Assembly (NCBI GenBank): GCA_002702065.1
Contig: NZXX01000009.1
Location: 186,001-250,000 of the forward strand
Length of the DNA: 64,000 nt
Reading direction: 5' to 3'
DNA from: Anaerolineaceae bacterium
GTDB lineage: Bacteria; Chloroflexota; Anaerolineae; Aggregatilineales; Phototrophicaceae
The notes beneath the pieces were generated by a model. It saw only the letters and a list, made by a program, of their open reading frames with translations. It searched no databases and had not been told where the DNA came from. Made by a program: the position numbers and the translations under genes. How positions within the stretch are numbered: position 1 is the stretch's first letter; each line of letters opens with the position of its first letter. Positions 15,070 to 23,909 of the stretch are shown here, in pieces.

Positions 15070-16686
15070 TTATGGGACGGTGATCGTGCAGGTGCCACCG
15101 TCGTTGATGGTCGAGGTGCCGATGACCGTGTGTGTCCCGGAGGACGCAACCCAGTTCGCCTGCACCTTTACGCCCCAGTCGTTTTCGCCCCACTGATGCT
15201 GCCCCGCAAATGTCGACAACGCGGTGCCATTGACCGTAATCGTGCCAGAATGATTGCTGGCGTTCTGGCGCGCTTCGGCCTGGGTGGGCCAGGTTCCGCC
15301 CGCCATGTACACATTCACCACGTCGCCCGCTTCGATTCCGCGACCGGGGCTGCCGCACTGGTCAATCCGGTAACTGATCGTCGCCACCTGAGCAGCAGCC
15401 GGGGCCGATGGTGCCTCGACAACCGGGACCGATTCGCAGCCTTCACGGCTGGTGACAATATCGGACCGCACCCACGATGCATCCGCAAGCTGCCACCAGG
15501 TGATCTGGTCCGTACCGAGTGCCTGCCCGATGACACTGGCGGTCGCGTCGGCTTCGAGATTACCGGCCAGTGCAAAGTTCGTGCCCGGCCCTTGCCGCAG
15601 GTTGACATTGGTGTTTGTCGTCACGGTACAGGTGCCAATATTCGCCAGCGCTTCCTCAGTCAGCGCCGGGACAATCGTCACAGACCGCCCCAGCAGATTC
15701 AGCGGCAGGGCATGCAGCAGGTCTTCGTCGTATGCTTCCGGTGCGCCGGGAACATCCGCAACCGAACCATCATCGTCCAATGGCACCCTGACCTGACTGC
15801 CGGGGAACAGCGGCTGTGTTTCATCCGCCGCCAAGATCGAGCCGGTGCCTTCCAGCATCTGAATCGTCAGTTGATCGCCCGACTGAGCAAAAACAGTACC
15901 ATCCAGCGTCAGCACCGCACCGTTAATCACCAGGGTGATCGGGTCTGCATCCGGCGGCGACTGGACGAGAATACCGTTTGCCTGGGCCTCAGCGCAGTCG
16001 AGGTCGCTGCCCGCAGTATTCAGGAAAACATTTTGCAGCGAAACCTGAGAATCAGTTTCGAGTTCGGTCACGACGTCCAGGCCCATCACATCCTCGTCCG
16101 TGGTCGCCAGTTCGGCAAACAGCCAACCGCTGTCCCCATCTTCCGGCTGGACGCGCAGCCATGTCCCGTCGTCGCTGCGGCCATTGGCCAGAACCGTCTG
16201 CCCGGCAGCTAAACCACCGACAATGGCATCCTGCGTCGAAGGGCCAGAACGCAGATTCGCGCCACCAGCTACCGAGACTTCAAAGCCGGAACCATCAGCC
16301 CCAAATGCCTCATTGCGCAGCACGGTGTCGCCAAAAACAAGGACCTGTGTCTGTTCCATTGAGGCAGGGTCCAGCTGCAAGCGAATCACCGCTATCCCCC
16401 AGGTGCCGTTTTCAGGATCGAATGCGCCAGTGCTGACCAGTTCAACCTCGCCGGTGTCGGCCATCATGCCGGGCGACACAAAATCGAGATTACTGCTTGT
16501 GATCGCCGTAACGTCCTCGTGCCCATAACAAAGCTGGCTCTCGCCCATCATCGCGCACGATGTCCGCACGCTTTGCGCCGCCTGCTCCGCTAATGCCGGA
16601 CACGTCAGCGTATCCTCCTGTGCAAAAGCCGGGGCCACGATTACCAGCAATAAGCCGATCAGAATCAAAGCAAGGCTTCTCGTCAT
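15070..16686 (-). CDS. Secreted protein with bacterial SH3 domains
   Basis: A 538-residue secreted protein with a signal peptide (MTRSLALILIGLLLVIVAPAFAQ). Two SH3b-like domains are recognisable by VAGGANLRSGPSTQDAIV...GDSGWLFAEL and TNTNVNLRQGPGTNFALAG...ASWVRSDIV; such domains bind cell-wall peptides or other surface ligands. The middle and C-terminal regions (ending in a Cys-containing domain with GTGIE/VNVYMAGG-like turns) are not recognised. The ATG at 16686 has GGAG six bases upstream. It is transcribed alone or with the radical SAM gene upstream, but a hairpin lies between them. Confidence 0.75.
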   Translation of the reverse strand: MTRSLALILIGLLLVIVAPAFAQEDTLTCPALAEQAAQSVRTSCAMMGESQLCYGHEDVTAITSSNLDFVSPGMMADTGEVELVSTGAFDPENGTWGIAVIRLQLDPASMEQTQVLVFGDTVLRNEAFGADGSGFEVSVAGGANLRSGPSTQDAIVGGLAAGQTVLANGRSDDGTWLRVQPEDGDSGWLFAELATTDEDVMGLDVVTELETDSQVSLQNVFLNTAGSDLDCAEAQANGILVQSPPDADPITLVINGAVLTLDGTVFAQSGDQLTIQMLEGTGSILAADETQPLFPGSQVRVPLDDDGSVADVPGAPEAYDEDLLHALPLNLLGRSVTIVPALTEEALANIGTCTVTTNTNVNLRQGPGTNFALAGNLEADATASVIGQALGTDQITWWQLADASWVRSDIVTSREGCESVPVVEAPSAPAAAQVATISYRIDQCGSPGRGIEAGDVVNVYMAGGTWPTQAEARQNASNHSGTITVNGTALSTFAGQHQWGENDWGVKVQANWVASSGTHTVIGTSTINDGGTCTITVP

Positions 16687-16725
16687 AATTTTCTCCAATT
16701 CTATTTGTGTTGATTCTACCAGAAA

Positions 16726-16757
16726 GCGCAAACGCCGGCGGTTTGGCCGACGTTTGC
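16726..16757 (-). terminator. Hairpin after radical SAM gene
   Basis: GCAAACG (16728-16734) and CGTTTGC (16751-16757), extended inward by CGGC/GCCG pairs. On the minus strand it is followed by GCTTTCT, a weak T tract. Confidence 0.45.
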
Positions 16758-16777
16758 ATAGTGGAGGGTTGGTAATC

Positions 16778-18532
16778 TCAGTGAGCAGCGTTGGGGAACA
16801 AGGCCCAGCGTGCCTGTTGAAAGCCGATGTTGAGCAGCGATTTGATCGAGGCCACGTTGGTCATCGAACGGGCGAACGTGAGGATAGGACCGGGTCGGAA
16901 CATCCATTCGCGGGTTGCGCGTTGAGCCTCTTTCTGGAGGTCTTCGGCACTGAGATTCGCGTATTGCAAAACGGTTGATTTGTCCATATCGACCTGTTCC
17001 CACTTCGTGCCCGGCTTGAACCAGTTGTTCTCCATCACCTGGAAGAAGAACGGTGTACCGGGATACGGCGCAGCGATATGGAAGATAGCCAGATCAAGCG
17101 GCAGCTGCTTGCTGAAGGTGATCGTCTCCTGGATTGATTCACGGGTTTCGCCGGGCAGCCCAATGATGAAGTAGCCGAAGTTACGAATGCCGTACTTCTT
17201 CGACCAGGACAGGCTGCGGCGAGCGCGTTCTGCGGTAGTCCCCTTGCGCGCATTTTTGAGGATTTCCTCGTTCGCGCTTTCGATACCCCAGGAGATCGTA
17301 TCGCAACCAGCCTGCGCCATCTTTTTCAGCAGTTCTTCGTCGACGTAATCGACGCGGCTGTTGCAGGTGAACTTCAGGCCCAGGTCGGCCTTGATCATCT
17401 CATCGCAGATACCCATCACCTGATCGCGGTTGATGGTGAACAGGTCGGCATACATGTGAATATCGCGGACGCCGAGTTCGTGCAGCATCCGAATTTCCGC
17501 CATGATGTTTTCCGGGCTGCGCAGACGCAGGGCATGCTGATAACTCACATGCTTGATGCAGTAGATGCAGCCTGCCGAGCAGCCCCGGCTGGTGACGATA
17601 AACTGGTAGGAGCCACGCAGCACCGGCGTACGGTACTGGTCCAGCGGCAGCAGGTGATGCATGGGCAGTGGCAGATCATCAAGGTTGGGAATAAACGGGC
17701 GGTCCGGGTTGCGGATAATTTCGCCCTTATGACGCCACACCAGCCCCTTGACATGATGCATGTCGTAATGGCCGGTCCCCAGGTCGATCTCCGCGGCTTT
17801 GGGTTCCCATTCCGGGTCGGTGCTGCGGTACAGATGCTCAATTTCTGCGCTGAATTCCGTCCGGCCATTGGTGGTATCGACCACTTCACGCAGGGTCAGG
17901 TCTGGCTCGCCACGCAGGATATAATCCAGCGCCGGATGCGGGCGCATGGTTTCGACCGCCAGCGGCGTCACGTGGGTCCCGAACGTAATTGTCGTCGCCC
18001 CAAGCGACTTGGCCAGAAAGCAGCCAAACATATCGTTGGTCAGCGTTGGCGCGGTGACGTGCGTCACGTAAAAGCGCGGTTTCAGCTCGTTGAGCTTGGC
18101 CTCGAATTCGGCCCAGGTCATGCGCTCGGCAATGGCGTCGATAATCGCCACTTCGTAATCCGGGTACAGGATCGCGGCCATCTGCGCCAGTTCAACCTGA
18201 CCCCAGATCATGTTCTCGCGGCTGCGGCGGCCCACCCGGTGCTGAGTCCGGATCCAGATGCTGCGGCCATCCGGCGCTGGCGGGTTCACCAGCAGAACAT
18301 CTACCTTATGTTTTTCGTTTTCCTCGATGAAGCGCCCCACAATGGGGTCCGCATCCGGAAAGCGCACATTGGATACTTTGGGTACGCGGCGCGTCCCCAG
18401 GTTTTCGCGAAGCGGCTCCGGCAGTTCTTTGCTGCCAGTCATCTCGCCGCCAGCGTAGCCACCGGGATTGCGGAAAGCGGCTTTACGGGCAGCGTCATAC
18501 ATCGAATTGGTGAACTTACTTGTGTCAGCCAT
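16778..18532 (-). CDS. B12-binding radical SAM protein
   Basis: A 584-residue enzyme. Residues about 75-220 form a cobalamin-binding domain (VDVLLVNPPAPDG, YEVAIIDAIAE, LGATTITFGTHVTP). The radical SAM core follows, with the iron-sulfur cluster motif TSRGCSAGCIYCIKH and DTISWGIESANEEILKNARKG, and GYFIIGLPGETRES. Class B relatives methylate or rearrange unactivated carbons of lipids, pigments or antibiotics. AGGAGG lies just before the ATG. It sits 20 bases downstream of the GT2 glycosyltransferase gene, so it may modify a glycan or its lipid carrier; this is inference from context. Confidence 0.9.
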   Translation of the reverse strand: MADTSKFTNSMYDAARKAAFRNPGGYAGGEMTGSKELPEPLRENLGTRRVPKVSNVRFPDADPIVGRFIEENEKHKVDVLLVNPPAPDGRSIWIRTQHRVGRRSRENMIWGQVELAQMAAILYPDYEVAIIDAIAERMTWAEFEAKLNELKPRFYVTHVTAPTLTNDMFGCFLAKSLGATTITFGTHVTPLAVETMRPHPALDYILRGEPDLTLREVVDTTNGRTEFSAEIEHLYRSTDPEWEPKAAEIDLGTGHYDMHHVKGLVWRHKGEIIRNPDRPFIPNLDDLPLPMHHLLPLDQYRTPVLRGSYQFIVTSRGCSAGCIYCIKHVSYQHALRLRSPENIMAEIRMLHELGVRDIHMYADLFTINRDQVMGICDEMIKADLGLKFTCNSRVDYVDEELLKKMAQAGCDTISWGIESANEEILKNARKGTTAERARRSLSWSKKYGIRNFGYFIIGLPGETRESIQETITFSKQLPLDLAIFHIAAPYPGTPFFFQVMENNWFKPGTKWEQVDMDKSTVLQYANLSAEDLQKEAQRATREWMFRPGPILTFARSMTNVASIKSLLNIGFQQARWALFPNAAH

Positions 18533-18552
18533 GATTCCTCCTCAGAAGGCGC

Positions 18553-19800
18553 CTAGACCAGCGCCTTGTCGCCTACCGGCATGATAAGCGTTTCGTCTTC
18601 AATAATGTTGTTGTTCATGCCCAGGTCGGCCTCGGCTTTTAATTCACGCTTGCTCAGTTCAGTCAGCAGGTATACCAGCAGCCAGCTTGTCAGCAGTTGA
18701 ATACCAGTCATGACAAACATTGCGCTCGGTACGAGCAGGAACCAGGCCGGTTCCGCCCCACCCACAGACGCGGCGACACCGAACATCACCACACCGACCA
18801 CCAGCAGCGCCACACCAAATGAGCCAAAACGATGTTCCAGCGGCTGCCGGAAGACCGGGCGACCAAACAACCCCTGCCGGATCGGGCGGCGGTGGAACAA
18901 CGACACGATGTAATTAAAGACCGTACCAATACTGAACAGGTTGACCGCCACGATCGAGAGCGTCATCGCTACAAACAGCAGGTTGGCATAGCCGCTGCGA
19001 TCATCAATACCGTTCGAAACAGCCAGCAGCCAGGGCAGGATTGCCAGACCAGCCAGCGCCACCGCGCCCAGCGAAAGCGCACCCAACAGGCGAACCGGGT
19101 TGTAAACAGCTGCCGTGCCCAGAATGCTGAACAGGAAACGCAGCCCGTCGTTCACAACGCTCAGCTTGCTCTCGCCATCGCGTTCTTCATACTTGATCGG
19201 CACTTCGATCATTTTGATGTCTTCGTGCAGCGCACGGGTGCTCATCACCGGCGTGAAGTTCAGACCATCCGGCAGCGGATAGAGCTTTTCCAGCACCTGC
19301 CGCTTGAGAATACGCTGGCCGCTGGCGCTGTCGGTGATGCGGGTGTGCGCAATCGCGCTGATGAGGCCAGCAAAAATGGTGTTGCCCACGCGGCGGGTCA
19401 GGGGCATCTGACTTTCGATGCCTGCCATACGCGACCCAATCACCAGGTCGGCGTTCTGAGCCTTCAGCGCGCTGAACATCTGCGGATAATATTCGGGAGG
19501 ATAAGTACCATCGGCATCCATGAATGCCAGATAATCGCCCTTTGCGTGCTGGAACCCGGTTTTCAGTGCGCCACCATAGTTGCGATTCACTTTATGGCGG
19601 ATCAGGCGTACGCCCCTATCAGCGTAGCTGGCGACAATTTCGGCGGTACGATCTTTGGAGCAATCGTCCACAATGATAAGTTCGAGCCCATCCAGACCGG
19701 CTTTTTTCAGTTCCGGTTCGACAGTCAGCACGCGCTCGATGACCTCGGCAACGCCTGACTCCTCGTTATAAGCGGGGATAACCACCGACAGGACATTCAT
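18553..19800 (-). CDS. GT2 family glycosyltransferase with C-terminal membrane domain
   Basis: A 415-residue membrane glycosyltransferase of the polyprenyl-phosphate (DPM1/GtrB-like) kind. The GT-A catalytic part covers residues 1-235: VVIPAYNEE, LELIIVDDCSKDRT, NRNYGGALKTGFQHAKGDYLAFMDADGTYPPEYY (DxD-type), and SGQRILKR. About four membrane segments follow (235-390). It would transfer a sugar from a nucleotide donor to undecaprenyl phosphate or a surface glycan. Upstream genes for an acyltransferase and heptose synthesis point to the same pathway. Confidence 0.9.
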   Translation of the reverse strand: MNVLSVVIPAYNEESGVAEVIERVLTVEPELKKAGLDGLELIIVDDCSKDRTAEIVASYADRGVRLIRHKVNRNYGGALKTGFQHAKGDYLAFMDADGTYPPEYYPQMFSALKAQNADLVIGSRMAGIESQMPLTRRVGNTIFAGLISAIAHTRITDSASGQRILKRQVLEKLYPLPDGLNFTPVMSTRALHEDIKMIEVPIKYEERDGESKLSVVNDGLRFLFSILGTAAVYNPVRLLGALSLGAVALAGLAILPWLLAVSNGIDDRSGYANLLFVAMTLSIVAVNLFSIGTVFNYIVSLFHRRPIRQGLFGRPVFRQPLEHRFGSFGVALLVVGVVMFGVAASVGGAEPAWFLLVPSAMFVMTGIQLLTSWLLVYLLTELSKRELKAEADLGMNNNIIEDETLIMPVGDKALV

Positions 19801-19988
19801 GTTGTTCCAACCCTCATACTTGTGTTGCGAAGTGTTTCTACCTTGCCATGCACGCCTAACGCAGTCCTAAACCCCGGCCTAACAGAATTTCGTTGATACG
19901 GATTTATTTAATTGAGGGGATTTGATGTTTGTAAGGTGAGCTTGCAGAGGTATGGCAATGTAAAAGTTCAAAACGCCCGTTAGGCGAC

Positions 19989-20747
19989 TTACGAGCGCAT
20001 CTGCTCCAGATCACCATAATGGACCTGGGCGGCGACCTGCTGTTTCACGGCATCGGCATTCTGCCGGTTCTTGATGACCCGGGCCGGCATTCCAACAGCC
20101 ACGCTGTAGGGCGGCAGATTTTTGGTGACCACGGCGCCCGCGCCGACTACACAACCTTTGCCAATGGTGACACCGTCGACGACGACCACATTGGAGCCGA
20201 GCCATACATCATCTTCGATGGTGATGCCTTCAGCCGTGATGCCCTGATCCTTGATCATTTTGTCCGGGTCGCTGTAGACATGGTTCACAGCCGCGATCTG
20301 AACCTGCGTGCCGGTATAGACACCATCACCAATGGAGACTCCGCCTTGCCCACGAATGCAGGTGTACTCGCCAAAAAAGCAGTTTTTGCCGACACGAATG
20401 CCAGCCTGGGGCATATTGCGATAATTGAATACATGAAAGATGGTGCCGTGCATCAGGCTGGTGCCTTCGCCAATGCTGATGCCAGAAGGGAGCGCGTGCA
20501 GATACACATGGCTGTCGAGATAAACCTGCTTCCCCAGCCGGATATTGGCCGGGCACAACAAACGCACGTTATGCTCGATCAGCGGCACACCATCGGCTTT
20601 CAGCAGCAGCTTGTAGGCGATACCCCGCAGCCCCACACCAATCAGGCTCGGCAGCCCACCCAGCAGCGTCATTACACTCTGCTCCAGGATGTAACGCGGC
20701 AGGCTGGTGGACTGGCTTTTGAGGTAATAGTTTAATTCGCGGAGCAT
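19989..20747 (-). CDS. Hexapeptide-repeat acyltransferase
   Basis: A 252-residue left-handed beta-helix protein. From about residue 65 it carries repeating isoleucine-led hexapeptides ([91 protein letters not shown]), the WbbJ/maltose O-acetyltransferase signature. It likely O-acetylates or N-acetylates a nucleotide sugar or a glycan. Located between the glycosyltransferase and heptose genes, with about 190 non-coding bases separating it from the former. Confidence 0.85.
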   Translation of the reverse strand: MLRELNYYLKSQSTSLPRYILEQSVMTLLGGLPSLIGVGLRGIAYKLLLKADGVPLIEHNVRLLCPANIRLGKQVYLDSHVYLHALPSGISIGEGTSLMHGTIFHVFNYRNMPQAGIRVGKNCFFGEYTCIRGQGGVSIGDGVYTGTQVQIAAVNHVYSDPDKMIKDQGITAEGITIEDDVWLGSNVVVVDGVTIGKGCVVGAGAVVTKNLPPYSVAVGMPARVIKNRQNADAVKQQVAAQVHYGDLEQMRS

Positions 20748-20795
20748 CGACTTAATCCCGATTGAAAGCGAGCAGATGAGGTGTGACTGTCAACG

Positions 20796-21443
20796 TTATA
20801 GCACGGTCAGTTCGTTGGGCGAGAGCGCCATATGGAAGGCACGCCGCAAACGCGGTGTCGCCGTCATGGGTTCGCCGTTGAGCACATTCAGGATAATGGT
20901 CGTGGCGTCTGCCAGATCACAGGCCGCGCCGATGCGTACCGCAGCATGCGCGAGAAGGCGCGCAAAATTGCCCTGCCCACGCCCGCGCCCGGTCATCACC
21001 AGAATACCCGTCGCCCCCACAGCAAGCCCGGCTTCCATATCCGTCCAGGCATCGCCCACGATAAAGCTTTTCGTCAGGTCGATGTTATGTTCTTCGGCGG
21101 CCAGCTTCAACATGCCCGGCTGCGGCTTGCGGCACGTGCAGTTTTCTTGCTTGTCGTGTGGGCAATAGTAAACTTTTTCGATATGTCCACCGGCCTGATT
21201 CACCAGCGACAGCATCCGGGTATGAATGTCGTACAGCGTCATTTCGGAGATTGTGCCGCGATTGACGATGGCCTGATTGGTCACTACGAAGATCGGCAGC
21301 CCGGTTTCGGTGAGCTGGCGAATACTCGTCAGCACATTCGGCAGCCAGTCAAATTCTTCCCAGCATTTGACGTGATCAGGGCGATTTTCATTAATCACCC
21401 CGTCACGATCCAGAAAAATCGCCCCGGTTGCGGCCACGGCCAT
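20796..21443 (-). CDS. gmhB: D-glycero-D-manno-heptose 1,7-bisphosphate 7-phosphatase
   Basis: A 215-residue HAD phosphatase. It shows the nucleophile motif FLDRDGVIN, motif II VTNQ, the zinc site CPHDKQENCTCRKPQPGM (two Cys/His pairs) and motif IV GDAWTDMEAG, all diagnostic for GmhB, which removes the 7-phosphate from heptose bisphosphate. AAGGA lies seven bases before the ATG, and the gmhA stop is ten bases upstream. It works with GmhA and the HddA-type kinase in the same cluster. The ~25-residue C-terminal tail beyond the core is not typical. Confidence 0.9.
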   Translation of the reverse strand: MAVAATGAIFLDRDGVINENRPDHVKCWEEFDWLPNVLTSIRQLTETGLPIFVVTNQAIVNRGTISEMTLYDIHTRMLSLVNQAGGHIEKVYYCPHDKQENCTCRKPQPGMLKLAAEEHNIDLTKSFIVGDAWTDMEAGLAVGATGILVMTGRGRGQGNFARLLAHAAVRIGAACDLADATTIILNVLNGEPMTATPRLRRAFHMALSPNELTVL

Positions 21444-21453
21444 CGCACTATCC

Positions 21454-22047
21454 TTAAGCGTTTAATTCGGCAACGACCGGCATTTCGGCTGCTGCCAGAC
21501 GCAGCGCCCGCAGCTTCTCGCAAATGGCGTGTTCCAGCATCAGGTGGATATCTTCCACCATGGCCATATCGTTGTGGTTCACATGTACTGGCAGGTCCAC
21601 CATTGCATCCAGCTTGCCACCGTCAAAACCGCTGAAGCCAACGGTCACAGCACCGGCATCATGCGCGACGGTGATGGCATTGAGGACATTGCGGCTGTTA
21701 CCGCTGCCGCTGATGCCGATCACCACATCGCCAGCACGGACCAACGGCTCAAGCTGTTCGGCAAAAACCTGGTCGTAGCTGATGTCATTGCTGAGGGCGG
21801 TCATCAGCGCGTTGTTATCCGTCAGGCTGATCACACGGAAACGCGGCTGACCATCGACATTGGTGCGCTTCGCCAGATCACAGCCGAAATGGGTGGCGGT
21901 TGCAGCGCCGCCGCCATTGCCGAAAATGTAAACGGTATTCCCCGACTGCGCGGCTTGCATCAGTGCGTCGACAACAGCATCGACGGCTGCATAAGGAACC
22001 GTATCAATAACGGCCTGAACAGTGGCAAAGTATTGACGAATATCCAT
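21454..22047 (-). CDS. gmhA: Phosphoheptose isomerase (SIS domain)
   Basis: A 197-residue SIS protein: IFGNGGGAATATHFGCDLAKR, SLTDNNALMTALSNDISYDQVF, GDVVIGISGSGNSRNVLNAI and the C-terminal MVEDIHLMLEHAICEKLR match GmhA, which isomerises sedoheptulose 7-phosphate to D-glycero-D-manno-heptose 7-phosphate. The ATG at 22047 has AGGAG upstream and matches the usual length; an upstream in-frame start at 22116 would add 23 unusual residues. Ten bases separate it from gmhB, and hddA is upstream. Confidence 0.9.
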   Translation of the reverse strand: MDIRQYFATVQAVIDTVPYAAVDAVVDALMQAAQSGNTVYIFGNGGGAATATHFGCDLAKRTNVDGQPRFRVISLTDNNALMTALSNDISYDQVFAEQLEPLVRAGDVVIGISGSGNSRNVLNAITVAHDAGAVTVGFSGFDGGKLDAMVDLPVHVNHNDMAMVEDIHLMLEHAICEKLRALRLAAAEMPVVAELNA

Positions 22048-22198
22048 TAGCGAAAACGACTCCTGAATAATGTCTGCAATGAAAACAAACCGCACTCGGT
22101 TCGATGCTATTACCATAGCGTTCGCGCCTTGCGCAGTCCAAACATGAGCCTAACAAGCCGTTTTCTATGAGATTTTCACGAAAAATTCACAAACGATG

Positions 22199-23209
22199 TT
22201 AGCGGTTATGCAACAAAATCTGTGGCCCTTCGAAGTCAAACCGGAAATCCATGCGACTGAGGCCCATCGCCTGCAAGGTTTCGGTGACCACAGGCTGCTT
22301 GTCTTCATGACAGTAAAGCATCATAAAGCCACCCCCGCCCGCCCCGGCGATCTTGCCACCCAGCGCCCCATGATCGCGCGCAGCGGCGTAGGCCTGGTCG
22401 ATCAGATCGTTGCTGATGCTGTTGACGACACCGCGTTTTTGCAGCCACGATTGGTGCAGCAGATCGCCAAAGGAATCCAGATCATGCCGCTGGAGGGCCT
22501 CGACCATTTGCTGGCCAAGGGCCTTGATCTGGTGCATGCGCTCCAGCGTAGCGGGGTCCTTATCCTGGCTGGCGTTCGATTGTTTTTTCAGGATGTCGCC
22601 AGAATTGCGGGATTTGCCGGTGAAGAAAAGCATCACCCGCTGCTGAAGGCTTTCCATAACCGTTGAAGGCAGGTCAAGCGGATGGACGCGGGTTTCGTCT
22701 TTGGTAAACACAATCTGGTTCAGCCCGCCCATCGCCGAGCCATACTCATCCTGTTTGCCGCTGGGGAGCTTCATCTTATTGATGCCAATATCACACGCCA
22801 TCTCGGCCATATCAATCTTGGACAGGGTACGCCCCTGCCACGCCGCCAGCGCCGCCACCATACAGACTGCGACCGCGCCCGACGACCCCAGCCCGGTTCC
22901 CGGCGGCACCTGGGACGACAGGAACAAATCAATGCCTTCATAGTCGCCAAATTCTCGCAGCACGGCTTTCGCCAAACCCAACTCACCGTCGGCTGTCATC
23001 TCTGCCGCGCCGGTGTGGCGATAAAAAACACGAAAGTCCGACGAGATCACTTGCAGGGCTTCAGTTGCGCCGCTGGACATGATGGCATATACGTAACGAT
23101 TGATTGCGGTGTTGAGGACAGCACCACCAAATTGATTGAAGTAGGCGGGGAGGTCGGTACCGCCGCCGCCAAAGCTGATCCGAACGGGTGCACGGGCAAT
23201 TAAGAGCAA
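22199..23209 (-). CDS. hddA: GHMP kinase, D-glycero-D-manno-heptose 7-phosphate kinase type
   Basis: A 336-residue GHMP kinase. The N-terminus LIARAPVRISFGGGGTDLPAYF, the ATP loop PPGTGLGSSGAVAV and the C-terminal GGKIAGAGGGGFMMLYC are characteristic of HddA, which phosphorylates C1 of heptose 7-phosphate in the GDP-heptose route. Mannose-type GHMP kinases of similar sequence are the alternative, but gmhA and gmhB directly downstream favour HddA. No HddC nucleotidyltransferase lies in the window. Confidence 0.85.
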   Translation of the reverse strand: MLLIARAPVRISFGGGGTDLPAYFNQFGGAVLNTAINRYVYAIMSSGATEALQVISSDFRVFYRHTGAAEMTADGELGLAKAVLREFGDYEGIDLFLSSQVPPGTGLGSSGAVAVCMVAALAAWQGRTLSKIDMAEMACDIGINKMKLPSGKQDEYGSAMGGLNQIVFTKDETRVHPLDLPSTVMESLQQRVMLFFTGKSRNSGDILKKQSNASQDKDPATLERMHQIKALGQQMVEALQRHDLDSFGDLLHQSWLQKRGVVNSISNDLIDQAYAAARDHGALGGKIAGAGGGGFMMLYCHEDKQPVVTETLQAMGLSRMDFRFDFEGPQILLHNR

Positions 23210-23250
23210 AATGCGTCTCCTGACTTTTTCTGTATCATAGCGTATGAGTC

Positions 23251-23279
23251 ATTAAAATGTTGGAAAAAAGACCTTGCAA
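23251..23279 (-). promoter_or_regulatory. Candidate promoter for hddA
   Basis: On the minus strand TTGCAA (23279-23274) and TTTAAT (23256-23251) are spaced by 17 bases, four and five matches to the -35 and -10 consensus, about 40 bases upstream of hddA. Confidence 0.45.
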
Positions 23280-23303
23280 TTCCCTTGTATGACAATTGAA
23301 GAA

Positions 23304-23332
23304 TTGACAGCTTTAGGAATTGTGTTCAGAAT
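23304..23332 (+). promoter_or_regulatory. Candidate promoter for the LysM/DUF4397 operon
   Basis: A perfect TTGACA (23304-23309), 17-base spacer and CAGAAT (23327-23332), 31 bases before the LysM gene start. It is back to back with the hddA promoter candidate. Confidence 0.4.
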
Positions 23333-23362
23333 GATGGGGCAGTGCAACCTGTGAGATAAGGC

Positions 23363-23899
23363 ATGTATCGACTCTATTATCGTTTGCGCATTCTGTTAAC
23401 CATTGCTGTCGCCCTGGGCATCGCCGCCGCGATTTTCTATTACATCAGCTACCGCGATTATGAATCCAATGTGGAGCATTATCATTTACAGATAACTGCT
23501 GCTGTAGCCACGGCGGTACAAAGCGCCGTTTTTGATGTTACACGCACCGCCGAAGCGCCGGGTAACGTCTTTCGCATTGTTCGACTCGGTCAAAACGAGG
23601 ACCTGGAAGCGCTGGCAGCGCAACACGGCACCACGCTCGAAATTCTTCAGGTGGTCAACAGCCTGGGCGCTGATGTCGTGACGGGCAATGGCGAAACGAT
23701 TGTCGTGCCAGTTGGCTTGCAAGAGCTGGAGCCACTGCGGACGATTGTCGTCTATACCGCCGAGCAAGGCGATACTTTGGAAAGCCTTGCTGACCGTAAC
23801 CGGGTGCCCCTGGAACAGCTTCAGGCAGATAATCCGATGTTGGCCCAACGCGGCCTGCGCCCTGGTGATACCGTGTTTATCGGGCTTCAAATATTGTAG
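23363..23899 (+). CDS. Membrane protein with two LysM domains
   Basis: A 178-residue protein with an N-terminal membrane anchor (residues 10-28, LLTIAVALGIAAAIFYYIS) and two LysM-like modules: FRIVRLGQNEDLEALAAQHGTTLEILQVVN and VYTAEQGDTLESLADRNRVPLEQLQADN...LRPGDTVFI. LysM binds peptidoglycan or other GlcNAc-containing polymers. First gene of an operon with two DUF4397 surface proteins, so it may help hold the cell surface structure together. Confidence 0.8.
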   Translation: MYRLYYRLRILLTIAVALGIAAAIFYYISYRDYESNVEHYHLQITAAVATAVQSAVFDVTRTAEAPGNVFRIVRLGQNEDLEALAAQHGTTLEILQVVNSLGADVVTGNGETIVVPVGLQELEPLRTIVVYTAEQGDTLESLADRNRVPLEQLQADNPMLAQRGLRPGDTVFIGLQIL

Positions 23900-23909
23900 G
23901 AATTGCATC

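Noticed and set aside
20019-20735. Plus-strand open frame opposite the hexapeptide acyltransferase
   Set aside because: Covers the same bases as a gene with clear hexapeptide repeats.
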